A stretch of 64,000 nt of DNA from Oscarella lobularis. Lineage: Eukaryota; Porifera; Homoscleromorpha; Homosclerophorida; Oscarellidae. Shown here piece after piece: positions 23,291 through 35,288 of the stretch. The stretch is taken from contig NC_089178.1 of the NCBI RefSeq assembly GCF_947507565.1, positions 1,612,001-1,676,000 on the forward strand, written 5' to 3'. The first letter of the stretch is position 1; every line of letters starts with the position of its first letter. The notes beneath the pieces were generated by a model. It searched no databases and was not told the DNA's origin. It saw only the letters and a list, made by a program, of their open reading frames with translations. The position numbers and the translations under genes are program-made.

Positions 23291-24081
23291 TTCAAACGGA
23301 ACAAGGATTTTTTTGCTTTCTATGTACTTGTTTAGTCTTTGAGTCCTTTTCTTTTTCTTCAATGTGATGTTTTTTTGTAATGCGTGGACTCGCCACGCGA
23401 TCTGCCACGTCGAGGTAACTTAGCACTAGTACGTACAGCTACTACTCTTAGCTTCATGGTATGCAATAATGTTTCAAACAGTGGTCTTCTCTGGTTTCTC
23501 TCGCGGCGATGGTTCTGATTGTTTAGACTGCATGAACAAACAATTGCCGCCTGGCACGATTATTATTAGTACGTTGGTACCGCCGGTACCGCCGGTACCG
23601 TCGTCTCTTCCTATTCACGTGCAAGCACTCTCGGATTACCGTACGTTTCCTGGTGGGGCCATTTTCCTTTTGGAAGCCTTAAAATAGGTCAATTTCCCGT
23701 TTTTGCACAGCAAACAAGCATTCGTCTGCCTGTACAGCCGGTTACTTGCTGATGAGAGTAGTAGACAACGCCGTAGCAAAAGGCCACACCCTTGTAGGCG
23801 TACCTGTCTAAAGTTTCTTTTCCCAGAGAAACGAGTTGGGCTAAAGAAAAAAGTCTTGTAAGATCCCATTTTGTTGGCTTCCTATGATGATTGATTTGCC
23901 ATGATGATTAGTTGCGACAACGTGCGGTCGACGGCGTGCTGACCGGCGTGCCAGGCAGAGTGAGGCACGTGCGTAGCTACGGGAGACGTTGACGTCATGT
24001 GCGAACCTCGTGCGTATAATCGGCTCGGCCGCTGCTCTTCCATCAGTCTGAGCCTGCGCCAGCTACAGCGACCGTTTCGAA
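23291..24081. other. Intergenic region between the two mesothelin-like genes
   Basis: No supported gene. A 9-bp tandem repeat (GGTACCGCC, nearly three copies) runs from 23576 to about 23600. The last 150 bp contain CACGTG-like and GACGTCA motifs and probably form the promoter of copy B. Parts resemble the equivalent upstream region of copy A only weakly. Confidence 0.5.
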
Positions 24082-27000
24082 ATGACAAAGTCGATCGTTC
24101 TACTCGCAGCAGGAAGTACGTGGCCTACAGACGCTCGAGCGTATAGCGAATTATAGAGATCTCGATCGTTTCAGTTCTTCTCTGCTCGGCCGCTCCGTCT
24201 CCGCCCGACAAGCAGCAGCGTACGACAGTCTCATGCTAAAGCGTTTCTTTACTAACGATTTGTCTCGCAGCAGCGAACAAGCAACGCCAGTTGCAAGAGA
24301 GCCGGTACGTGAGCAGCGTATACCCCCGGGGCGCGGCAGCGGGGCGCGGCAGCGGGGCGCGGGCAACTGATCCGCGATGGTTGATATAGGGATGCCGCTG
24401 CAAGACAAAAGCTTCCCAGCGACTTTGTCAACAATCCTAGTAGGGCTTCCCTAAAAGACGTACCAGCGCACACCATTTCTCGCCTGCCAAAAGTAAGATC
24501 GTCGTCGATCGCGTCGTCACACCTCGCATTTGTACGGTATCCTTGTGACAGGACACGCTGAAAAAGCTCACGCCCGCTCAAGTGAGGGACAACGTGAAGC
24601 GTTTCAGTGAACTCGGTTCGCAAAACTTTGGAAATTTCATCGACAGAGTCAGCGAGGAAGCGTTCAAGGAAACGTTCGACGATTGGAAAGTGAGAGAGTT
24701 CACGCGGGGAGTGTACGACGCGTGACGTCATCGTTCTTCTAGAACCAGGCGCGCAATCTTTCGCAAAATCAAGCGCGTTCTATCGTCGATCGCTTCGCTC
24801 AAGAAAAGAGCTCGTTCACGAAAGCCGACATTCAAAATTTGGGCGGATTGAATAAAGGAATGAGTCGGGATGAACTCGAAAAGATCTCGCCTGACGCGTA
24901 CGTCAAAAACAGTCATTTACAAAAAATTTGTTAATTAAATAAATAATTAATTAATTAGTATTTCCGAATTGCAAGACGCCCGCGCCGATTTCGATCACTG
25001 TCAGCGTCGCACCGTCGCCGACGTCAAGAAGAAACAGAAGAGTCCGTCTCAGTTCGGTCCGAGTGACGTCGATCAATTGGACGCGTTTGTGCCCGATATG
25101 GACAACGGTGACATGAAGAAAATGTCGAAAGGGACGGTCAAGGATAGCCTCGACACATTGGGAAAACAGAGTTTTCGACCTGATCAGGCTAGATCGTTGT
25201 TGATGGGAGCCGACGCTTCGTCGTTCACAAAGGACGACGTTAGCAAGTAAAGACGTCGTCCTAGGAATTTTTAAAAGTATATACATACATGGGTTTTTCT
25301 AGAGCTGGTAGGTTGAGACCGTTTATAAGAAGCGATCAGGTGAAAAGCATGGATGCCGAGGCTGCGGACGAAGTTGCAAAACAAGTCAAGGAACCCAGAA
25401 AACCAGTGCCTAAAACTAAATGAAAAGTTTCCTGCATAAATTAAAATTTATTTACTAATTGTTCTAGATGGATCAGACGCTTGCCAATCACTTCTTCGGA
25501 AGACGAGCCGGCAAAGTGAACGGGACGGTGAACACGAAGAATTTGACGTGCGCTGACATGGCTGAAGCGGCAGGACAGACGGCGGGATTGAGCACTCGCG
25601 AGCAGAGGGGAATACAAGTTCGCCAATTCGCTTCGTGCGTCAAGAATTTGGGTCATTATCTCGGCAATAATAATCCGCACCAGGTGAGAGAAATTCACGC
25701 TCAGCTCTGCAAATTTAATTAATTTGATCTTGTGTGGTTTTCAGTTCCGTGCTCTGGGTGACAAACTGTTTAAAGGCAAACGTAACGCGACTTTCCTTAT
25801 GTCAGATGGTAACGAGACGAAGGTGATTCGCTAAGGGTAGGGAGGTGATATTGCGTTTGACTTTTTTTTTCCCTAGGTATCAGATATGAAGGAAGGGGAC
25901 ATTCGTGGACTTGGTCACATGGTCAAAGGAATGCGATCTGAGCACATCGATCAGGCGAATCCGAAGGAATTTGCAAAAGCAGTTAAAATGGGAGTCAAGG
26001 ACACCGCAAAGGGAGCGCAGGGATCGCAAAAACGAGCCATGCTCAAAAAGGTTTCATTTCTGTATATAAAATTATAACTAGTTACTCAGAGCGGATTTCA
26101 GAGCCACGAGGGCGGTCTGAGGAAACTGAGCGACTTGGGCAGCGATTTGTCCAAGGAAATTCCATTGGGCGTGCATCAGAAAATGCCGGACAATGCGACG
26201 ATTCACGACGCCAAAGATCGAGCCGTCGAACTGAGAGACAGTCAGACGTCGGATCTGTATCAGCGCGAACGAAAACGTCTCGGGAATCCCGCTGAGGGCA
26301 ACGAGACAAAGTGGGACGGAGAAGCCATCAAGTAAGTTTCGAAGCAAAAAGGCTGCGCGTATGCATTGAATGTAATGTGTGCTGTCTGTCGTCTAGGAAT
26401 CTCGATCGCGTCGTTTGCGGTGCGCCGAGCGAAGACGTCGAGAACATGCCCGCCGATCAAGGCGAGACGATGATTGGCGCTCTGAGCAAGTGCAAAGGAA
26501 AGCACGGCGCCCAGAGGGCGTGTGTCCGGGCACACGCCGGCAATCAGCAATTCAACTTCTCTGGCATTCATCCTCACGATATCGAGGGATTTGGAAAACT
26601 CGCTGTCAATCTCGAGTACGTTTCCGCGTATTCGATCGTCACGTAAAGTGTCTGACATTTCTCCATTGCAGCGTTGACGATATCAAAAAGATGCCGCAGA
26701 AGAGTCAAAGTCAATTCTGCTGTCAAATTGCGAGCAATCCCGACGTGAAGGAGAACGTTGGCGCCGATAAGGTCAAGTTTCTCCTGGACTTATGTAGTGA
26801 AGAGGATGAAGAGGAAGAACAGGACGGCGAAAGAAGAAAAAGGGTACGTCGTCTGGCATGTAGTCTGTACCATGCATGCAAGAGTATTTTTTACAGCGAG
26901 AAGAATCGGAATGTCACAGCAGTGCTAAAGTCGAAAAACTGGACGATCTGAATCGCGGAAGGAGTGTCAAAGACATCGACAAACTTTGTGCTGAAGCTCA

Positions 27001-28879
27001 CCAGAATGCCGGCAGTCTTCTCGACGGCAAATTTAACGATACGCAGCGTCAAGCTCTAATGCGTAATCGTCTCCAGAAAGTTCAGTAAGACATCTTGTAT
27101 TATATCTTAATATTTCATTTTGTTACTCTAATTACCATAGCAACGGCGACGCTGGTAGGATGACGGGAGACGATATTACGGATTCGGGCAAATCGTTGAG
27201 ATTTCTTCCCAATGATCAACTGTCCAAGATAAAACCTGTACAAAATAGCAGCTTTACCCTTCAAATCTTTGTGCTTGTAGATAAACGTTGTCCTATATAG
27301 AAATCTTTGACCGACGCACTCGACTCGGCGAGTCAAGTAGAATGGAGCGGCGAACAGGCGAAACGACTGATTCCCATTCTCGAACGTGCCTTCGGCAAAA
27401 GTAGGTCAAACCGGCGATCAAAAAAATAATCAAACATTGAGAAATCACTTTCTCTCAGACGTTTCCCAGTGGGGCGGACGAGAGCACAGACTCGCCGGAA
27501 ACATAACGGTCGGTCTCCGGCCACGGGACATCGCAGATATGCCGTCGGATGCATTCGATGACGCTCTCGAGACGATTGCCGGCAGCTGCGAACGATTGGA
27601 CGAAGAACAGCGACAGGCAATTCGAAATGCAACGAGAAAGGTTAAATAATTTTAGCAGTCCTTTCTGGTCAACGTTCAGTTAATCTAATCTAATTTTTTT
27701 AGAAACTCGGTCGCGACAGCTTTGACGGAATCAGCGAAGAAGACATCGGTCGAATGGGCTGCGCCGGTATGCATCGGGACATCGTGAAATCGAAGAATTT
27801 TGGCGCGTCGGAGGACGGCATCAACTTGGCGGCGCAAGCGATGAAAAGGGCGTTGATGGCGGGAAACGTAGACAGAGATACGGTAAAGGAAACTACCTAA
27901 CAGCCGATTAATTAATAGACAAGTGAGAAATTTTCTTCAGGAGACGACGGCGTTTGAAACGATTAAGGATCGTCGAGCTGAGAGCCGAACCCAAGATGAC
28001 CGCTTGACGAAACGGGATAGTCATGGATCTGACGTCGAGCATTGGACGGCGGAACAAATTTCCAACACGGATCACTTGATGAGAGGCGCTAGGCTCGACG
28101 ATGCGAAAAAGTTCAACCTCTCCGCTCTCGGGTTTGTCATGTTAATTATTGATTTATTTGCTTTACCTGTTTGCTTTGTTCTTAGTGGAGCGAGTCATAT
28201 TTTAGGAAGAATAAATTGGACCGGCATTTCCGATGACGTAATTGACGAGATGTCGAAAAAGATTAGGAGGGGATTCAGTCGCGATGGTACGTCTGATTTT
28301 TCACCAATGAAATGGAAGTGCTCTCACACAAGCGAAATGGGCAGCTTGATAAGTACGTCTACTTTTGTTTCTCTCTTTCCTAAAGTTCACACACGACTTA
28401 ATTTCTCGTTTACAGGACGCGAAGACGTTCAACAGTTCAATAGATCGCACATTGGATGCATGGATCGCGATACGATCAAACTTTTGGGCAGTAACAAGGA
28501 CAAAAGCACGGGCGTTCTTCACGTACGTTCACTTTAGCCGATACAACGTACGCCAGTTGAATGTCTTGTTGCTTCAATTCTAGGCATTTTCTTCTGACCA
28601 ACTCCGAATGTTTGACAGTGACAAGGCTCGCGAGATTCAAATGACGCCGGCGTACGATTCATTCACGCCGGAACAACGAGATTCGGTCGATGCTGCGGCG
28701 AGCGTTGACAGTCAAACCGCTGACGTCACCGAGCCAACGGTTGCTGCGACTCCAACGGCCGGTGCCGCAACCGGTAAGCAGCGAGCGATATATGGAAAAC
28801 AATTTTTATCTCGTTTTCTTTTTAAGTGATTGCCTCTTTCGGTGGAGTCCTGCTCGTCGCCGCGACAATCGTCTACTAA
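24082..28879 (+). CDS. Mesothelin/stereocilin-like GPI-anchored surface protein, copy B
   Basis: Tandem paralogue of copy A with the same domain plan and nearly the same intron positions. Signal peptide MTKSIVLLAAG plus VLLCSAAPSPPDK. Helical repeat segments include FGPSDVDQLDAFVPDM, AHTISRLPK, and LTCADMAEAAGQTAGLSTRE. An acidic insert (SEEDEEEEQDGERRKR) is not present in copy A, which has NHQQDHAKTK-type sequence there. The C-terminus has MFDSDKAREIQMTPAYDSF, a PTVAATPTAGAATG stalk and the hydrophobic tail VIASFGGVLLVAATIVY, again fitting a GPI signal. The exon-intron-exon tract 26286-26539 is identical to copy A's 20703-20956, although flanking exons differ by many substitutions. No frameshift or stop was found in the exons inspected, so both copies look functional. 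Confidence 0.7.
24328..24366 (+). repeat. 13-bp GC-rich tandem repeat in an intron of copy B
   Basis: GGGGCGCGGCAGC occurs twice in full and a third time partially, inside an early intron of mesothelin-like copy B. Copy A lacks it. Confidence 0.85.
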
Positions 28880-29068
28880 TTTCGGAACTTTTTGAAGTGA
28901 AAAACAAGATAGGTTATCGTTGATTGTGTTTGTGCCTGTTGAGCTGATGGCTTTGTTTGTCTTTAATTATGTAATGATGTCATGTCTTGCTGCATGTGGG
29001 CGAACCTCTCAAAGCTACTTATACTACTACAGACGACACTCTGGTCTTCAGCGCTGTTCAGCTCAGTC

Positions 29069-31788
29069 TCAAGCAAGACCTAAATCTTTTCTCACCTTAC
29101 GGGCAACAGACGAATGATAAAAATCCTCGTTGGCGAGAAAAGTGTCGACGGCCAGCAGCGACGACTTCGGACACGCGTACAAGTCCCTAAATTCAAAAAA
29201 ATCAAGTCGATTGTCGTCGTCTCGTCGGCGCTACGTGTACCTGTATAGGGGATTGACGAATTTTCCTCGTCCCTGCGACGTGATAAACGTCACCGTCAAA
29301 GGAAACGATTCCTCCCATTCCGATCGCGTGCACATGCGGAGCCATTGAAAACGAATTTCCGAATTCTTGGTCGCATTGAAATTGTAAGCTGTCTGCATCG
29401 CTTGAACTTTTCCAAGAGGAAACGGATCCTAAGACAAAGAAACGTAGTACCATCGATAGCAGTCAAACAAAAGAAAGACCTCAAGAAGAAGTTGGCTGAG
29501 GAATTCTATTGTTTGACCAGCTGAGAAATCCTTAATATCATCCATGGAAAAGTTGGGATAGTCGCTTTCTTGAGCCTAAAAGCACAACGTTGCTTTATAG
29601 TTGAAATCACGAAGGGTTTCTTTCGTACGGCAACCCATCGTTTTCTCAAGGCAGTGCAGGCGTCTGAGAGAGTCGTATCATATCTATGGAAAGGTAGATT
29701 AGGCCGTCGTTGCATGTGTGTTACGTACTTGGGATGAACTACAGGCATTCCCGGTTTGTGAAGCCACGCGTTCCAGTCGACCGGATCAAAAATGCTCAGA
29801 TCGTCTTTGTAGTATTCGAAGAGAAAATCGCGCCACTGGTGAGTCGTGACGGTTCCGTATTCGAATTTTTGAATGTAGGCGTACAAAAACGATTGGAATT
29901 TATCTGAAAAATAACCAATAGAGGTACGTATGCAACGAAATCAAGTCTGTCGCAATACCACGTCCTCCGACAAGTGTTTCGAGATAATACAAGAAAGCCG
30001 ATCCTTTTTCGTAAGGAATACTAGAAAAGGTTTCGTCCGGATCTTCTCCCTCGAGCTCAGTGACAAGACAAGTAAACGGATTGGTGGAACCAAGACGATT
30101 GACCTCAAGAAAAACTTACAGAGCTCGCTCCTCGATGAACCGACCTGAAACTCACTTCGCTCTGCAGCGTATTCCATCCTCCAACGAAGGCGAACTGTCT
30201 GGTCTCTTCGTCGTAAAGAGCTCCGAGAATTCTTCGTTCAAAGTAGACAGTGAATCCTTCGTTCATCCTAGGGAGAGACTCTGGGAAATGATGGGGAAAA
30301 ACGTCTGACTTTATGTTACCAGAAGTGCTCCCAATTGTAATTTGTCACCAAATTTCCCGTCCAGCTGTGCGCCGCTTCGTGAGCAACAACCTATTTTCTC
30401 AATGATAAATAGCCTGAAAGGTATCTAAAACTCACGTTCGCAAGGGATCTGTCACCGGCCTAAGATATATATACATGTGTGTATGTATATATCAAATGTA
30501 ATTTAATTTATCTTTTGCCTAGCTTACGAGAAGAGTAGGCGTAACGAACGTGAGACACGGATTTTCCATTCCTCCAAAAGGAAACGACGGAGGAAGTACA
30601 AGAAGATCGTATCGACCCCAAACGTAAGGACCGAGCATCTCTTCGGCAGCAACGAGCATTTTTTCAGTCTAGAAAAAAGAATTAAAATGAGAGTGCTAAT
30701 GACGTACAGTACGTAGCACTACATCGGCAAATTCATAAGCAGCTTGATCGACGACTTCCTTTTCGCTCCAAACTCTCGTTCGTGGGCCAATATCCCTGAG
30801 ACAAGGGTTAGAGGAAAAACGAATATACGTGAGTACAATCTCACCTGGATTCAACGTCACCAACAGCCAATGCAATGAGATAAGAAGGTATTGGTACCTA
30901 GGGAGATGAATAGTGAGATAACTGTTATATATAAAAAACAAAGCGTTTCTTGCCTTCTGTTCAAAAGAACAAACATTTTTTCCCTGGCAAGAAGAGTGCT
31001 TTTGTTTCTCTTGAGCAACTGCACTCATCAGGGCAGTCAACTCCTCAGGAACCGTGATCTGCATGCAAAAAGATCAGCCATGTACGTCAGAGCAGACGAG
31101 ACTATAGACTCGCCGTGGCTGTGTAGGTTATTTTCACAGACGGTGTATCTTGACAGGGAAACATACTTCGAGCCATAATCGACTGTACAGCAAAGGTACG
31201 ACATGTATTACGTACTACTATTTATGGTACATATTGACTCGCTTACTTGACATTGAGTGAAAAGATAGGGATACCTCTTACCGGCCGTCTGCTCGGGTGT
31301 GAGCCATTGGACGGCCAGCGACGCCGGAGTCGTTGCGTAATTGATCCGGATTTTTGTTTCGGCGCCTCTACACGGGGGCGGGGGAACGTAGGAATTATGA
31401 TGTCAGCAAAGGGCGTGTCTCTGTACTCTTGGGCCGTACTCTTGGCTCGAATGTTTGAGCAGCGTGATCTTGAGGGCACGCCCGTAAGTTCCCACCGGCT
31501 CGTCGAGCACGTATTCCAAGTTTTTGTCGTTTTTGCAATCGATAACGGAACGAATGTCTAACTTGTTCGTATCGAGCACCTGCGAAACAAAAAACAAGAA
31601 CGTCGACGCTACGACGATTGAGAGAAAGAGAAATCCACCAAGGTGTGATTTCCGGCTTCTTTGTTCACTACGATCAATTCTACGTGGCCATCCAACGTTT
31701 TCGTTCCGAAATTCGCCTCCAAGTCGAGGTGAATGTGAGTGCACAAATACACTTTTGGTTGCGCAAAACTGTTGGGATCACCCGGCAT
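29069..31788 (-). CDS. LTA4H: Leukotriene A4 hydrolase / M1 aminopeptidase
   Basis: Bifunctional zinc enzyme of peptidase family M1. It trims N-terminal residues and, in vertebrates, hydrolyses LTA4 to LTB4. Start ATG at 31788 ([15 protein letters not shown]), no signal peptide, so cytosolic. Conserved blocks in order: [61 protein letters not shown], a PYGGMENP-like substrate loop, the zinc site [17 protein letters not shown], then the third ligand E in [31 protein letters not shown] and [15 protein letters not shown] are hallmark LTA4H/aminopeptidase B segments. The C-terminal helical domain ends [16 protein letters not shown], then KVRKDLGLA. About 15 exons. One intron (donor at 31113-31112) appears to be GC-AG. 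Whether it makes LTB4 cannot be told; aminopeptidase activity is likely. Confidence 0.92.
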
Positions 31789-32109
31789 AACGACGTGGAG
31801 GAAGAAAAAAAAGCTACAGGAAATGTGTCACGTGAGACCAGTTTGTCGCGAGCGTGCCTATTCGCAGAAACGAGCCGTAGCGCGCGCAAACATATCACGT
31901 GATGTACGTCGCAATTTTATTGCCATCAACTACGCTGTATAAAAGGTAATCTACGCATCGCTTTACGCTGCAAAATTGTTATTATTCATGCATAAATAAT
32001 TCGTCATTGCAATTATCGACGCACAGTGCAAAAAAGCAACGTTTCTTCGTTTTTAGCACGACGAGCACTCGGGCTACAGTTGCAGAGGAGCTTCAGTGGC
32101 AATTGTGGC

Positions 32110-32570
32110 TAAAGGGCTTCAGTGGCACGGTGGCAATGCGGCATATGGCGTACCGGTAGCAGTTTTAGTGTTGCGTGTTGCACCAAGATCTTACAGTGGC
32201 TTAGTGTCAACGTGGCATCTGTGGCAAATCCATTTGCTGCATTAAGAACTAAAGAATTTAGAGGAATTAAATGTAAACGTGGAAAAACGGGGGCTTTATG
32301 GGCAATGGGCTTTTAGTGGCCAATGGGGCTTCAGAGGCAAAAGGGCACAGTGGCAGCGTGGCATATGGCGTAGCAGTTTCGTGTCCTATTGCTGCAGTTG
32401 CACCAAGTCCTTAGAGTGGCTTCAGTGTCAACGTGGCAACTGTGGCATGTCCATTAGCTGCATGTTGCACTAAACTCCTTATAGAGTGGCTTCAATGTTG
32501 ACGTGGCAAGTGGGCCACGTAGCAGTCCATTGGCTGTAGCACTACGTCCTTAGTGCTGCTCAATTACAAA
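32110..32570 (+). repeat. Diverged tandem repeat, about three copies
   Basis: Segments ending in GTGTCAACGTGGCA...GTGGCA then CCATTTGCTGCAT recur at about 32195, 32425 and 32490 with substitutions (CCATTAGCTGCAT, CCATTGGCTGTA). Each is preceded by a GGCTTCAGTGGC-type segment. Spacing is uneven, and the copies incorporate the GTGGCA motif that forms octamers further on. Confidence 0.6.
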
Positions 32571-32685
32571 TGATGCTAATACGTGTGAAAGTACCACTGT
32601 AGTATGTGTATATGTGCTAGTGTGACACTGGCTGCAGTACTGTAGCAGTATAGTGTCGTGTCATGAATACACTGCAGCATCGGCA

Positions 32686-32790
32686 ACGTGGCAGCGTTGC
32701 AACGTTGCAACGTGGCAACGTGGCGGCGTGGCAGCGTGGCAGCGTGGCAACGTGGCAATGTTGCAAAGTGACACCGTGGCAAACTAGAGA
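32686..32790 (+). repeat. GTGGCANC octamer array
   Basis: About a dozen consecutive 8-bp units with consensus GTGGCANC (for example GTGGCAAC, GTGGCGGC, GTGGCAGC). The same octamer occurs inside the satellite units and, on the opposite strand, at 36410-36535. Confidence 0.8.
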
Positions 32791-33477
32791 AGACTCAAGC
32801 AATCGTGTAAGAGTATTTGTTTGGTAGCAGCAGTAAAAATTGATTCTCGAAGTGCCTTACTCTCTTTCTCGCAGAAGAAGAAAATAAACTTCTTGAAAGG
32901 CGGAAATTGTCTCTGGGCTTGTACTTCACGATACAGGCTTTTGCACCGTAAATACAGCAGAGGTCCTTTACTGCTGGTTTCAACTTTTGCAAAATCATTG
33001 CTACGTGTATTCCCGGCAGGAAGCGACGCATGCTAAACTGTAAAGCAATATGGCAATTCTGTTAGAAGAATCCCGTTCGTGCTTTCCTCAATATAGGTAA
33101 GCGCAAATGTAAGAAAGAGACAGCAGTAAAATATAAGTTCGTTCACTGCCGCTGTTGCCAAAATTTCTTTGTGGAAGCCACTTTCTCAAGGCTGCAGATG
33201 CAATATTTTCCACCTTGCGTTTCTTACGTTACATGGCGATCTTTTTTTATCGGAGTACAGCAATTTCGCGTTAAAAATCGATTGACCTTATCGGTTACAG
33301 AAGAAAAAGCAGCAAAATTTAAGGTGCAGAAGCCTGATGTAATGCAAGCCAACAAGTCGACCTGCGCTGCCGCTTTTCAAGAACTTTCTCTTGCATGCGT
33401 AAAGCAGAGCTCCTTAAAGCAGAGCTCCTTCACTGCTGCTTTGAACTGCTGCAAAGTTTTTGTTACTACCATCACTA

Positions 33478-33495
33478 CCAACCCTAACCCTAACC
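33478..33495 (+). repeat. Short telomere-like tract
   Basis: Two and a half copies of CCCTAA (CCAACCCTAACCCTAACC). It is too short to mean more than a chance or a relic interstitial repeat. Confidence 0.5.
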
Positions 33496-33810
33496 GTACT
33501 GCAAAAGCAACATTGTGATACTGTTACAAGACTCCCGATCGGACTTTGTTCGATGCGTATAGGTATGCTGCCTCACTGCCAAAGTGACACTGGCACCGTT
33601 ACTTACAGGAAAACCTTGCGCAGTTTTCAAATACAGAAAGCCATCGTGTGTGGTCGCGTGGCAGTGAGGCAATCTGCCAACTTAATTAAACTGACATACA
33701 GGCAGAAAGTGGTATATATTTGTAGTGATCCAAGATGCATAGGAGTCATTCGACGAAGTCGAGCGTGCAGGGCTTCTAAGCGACGGGAAGACGCAACTAC
33801 ATAGAACGGC

Positions 33811-35288
33811 GAACGAAAGAGCCAGCGACAACCCTAGAACGGCGACCGGAAAAGGCATGCAACTGAAAGGCAACGACCCTTTGGGTTCCGCCTCTTCCGA
33901 TCGTTGTTTTATTAAAGTAGGGTCTTCACTGCCTCTTTCGGTCGCCAGACTAAGGTCACCAACGTAGGTTCATTGCTGCCCGCCAGCGCCTAATGTCATA
34001 ATACTTTTTGCAACCGTGATAGCAAAGCATGGGGCGCTGTGGCAATGTGGCAGCGTGGCAGTCAACCCAGAACGAAAGAGGCAGCGACAAACCTAAACTT
34101 TAGCCCGGGACCGGAAAAGGCAACGGAGACCGGAAAAGGCAACTGCGGTCATACACTGTACGATAGCAACGACCCTATAGGGTTCCGCCTTTTCCGGTCA
34201 TTGTTTTGTTAGAGTAGGGTCGCCGCTGCCTCTTTCGGACTAAGGTCCCCAACGTCGGGTCGTCGCTGCCCGCCAGCGCATAATGTCATAATACTTGTTC
34301 CAGCCGTGATAGCAAGGCACGTGAGCTGTGGCAATGTGGCAGCGTGGCAGTCAACCCAGAACGAAAGAGGTAGCGACAAACCTAAACTTTAGCCCGGGAC
34401 CGAAAAAGGCAACGGAGACCGGAAAAGGCAACTGCGGTCATACACTGTACGATAGCAACGACCCTATAGGGTTCCGCCTTTTCCGGTCATTGTTTTGTTA
34501 GAGTAGGGTCGCCGCTGCCTCTTTCGGACTAAGGTCACCAACGTCGGGTCGTCGCTGCCCGCCAGCGCATAATGTCATAATACTTGTTCCAGCCGTGATA
34601 GCAAGGCACGTGAGCTGTGGCAATGTGGCAGCGTGGCAGTCAACCCAGAACGAAAGAGGTAGCGACAAACCTAAACTTTAGCCCGGGACCGAAAAAGGCA
34701 ACGGAGACCGGAAAAGGCAACTGCGGTCATACACTGTACGATAGCAACGACCCTATAGGGTTCCGCCTTTTCCGGTCATTGTTTTGTTAGAGTAGGGTCG
34801 CCGCTGCCTCTTTCGGACTAAGGTCACCAACGTAGGTTCATTGCTGCCCGCCAGCGCCTAATGTCATAATACTTTTTGCAACCGTGATAGCAAAGCATGG
34901 GGCGCTGTGGCAATGTAGCAGCGTGGCAGTCAACCCAGAACGAAAGAGGCAGCGACAAACCTAAACTTTAGCCCGGGACCGAAAAAGGCAACGGAGACCG
35001 GAAAAGGCACCTGCGGTCATACACATAGGGTTCCGCCTTTTCCGGTCGTTGTTTTATTAGAGTAGGATCGTCGCTGCCTCTTTCGGTCCCCAGGCAGACT
35101 AAGGTCACAAACGTCGGGTCGTCGCTGCCCGCCAGCGCCTAATGTCATAATACTTGTTCCGGCCGTGATAGCAAGGCATGGGGCGCTGTGGCAATGTTGC
35201 AGCGTGGCAGTCAACTCAGACCGAAAGAGGCAACGACAAACCAAAAATTGCCTCTTTCGGTCGACAAAGTATAGGTCACCAACGTAGG
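33811..35288 (+). repeat. Palindromic satellite, ~290-bp unit, about five copies
   Basis: Units begin at GAACGAAAGAGG near 33811, 34070, 34360, 34649, 34939 and 35219 (last partial), so the period is 259, 290, 289, 290 and 280 bp. The units at 34360 and 34649 are nearly identical. Each unit contains nested inverted repeats. GACCGGAAAAGGC pairs with GCCTTTTCCGGTC about 60 bp later. Outside that, CGAAAGAGGCAGCGAC pairs with GTCGCCGCTGCCTCTTTCGG with small mismatches, so a unit can fold into one long hairpin. Units also carry GTGGCAATGTGGCAGCGTGGCA, linking them to the octamer arrays. It resembles a foldback element amplified into a satellite. No coding capacity is evident. Confidence 0.85.

Larger units (their letters stand above)
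31789..33810. other. Gene-poor repeat region downstream of the LTA4H start
   Basis: No supported protein gene. The first 250 bp include two CACGTGA sites (near 31828 and 31893) and serve as LTA4H promoter on the minus strand. The rest is diverged repeat sequence: tandem repeats at 32110-32570, octamers at 32686-32790, and two weakly similar copies of a GCTGCTTTGAACTGC-type segment around 32950-33080 and 33420-33560. A short telomere-like tract sits at 33478. Open frames here are short and match no family I recognise. Confidence 0.6.

Noticed and set aside
32576-32802. Minus-strand open frames translating to HAATLPRCH-type repeats
   Set aside because: Direct translation of the GTGGCA octamer array; no other coding evidence.
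33478-33495. Chromosome end or telomere
   Set aside because: Only about two and a half CCCTAA repeats, with unique sequence and genes on both sides.
33171-33518. 115-codon open frame upstream of the satellite
   Set aside because: No ATG-led start, no recognisable domain, overlaps internal short duplications (AAAGCAGAGCTCCTT repeated).
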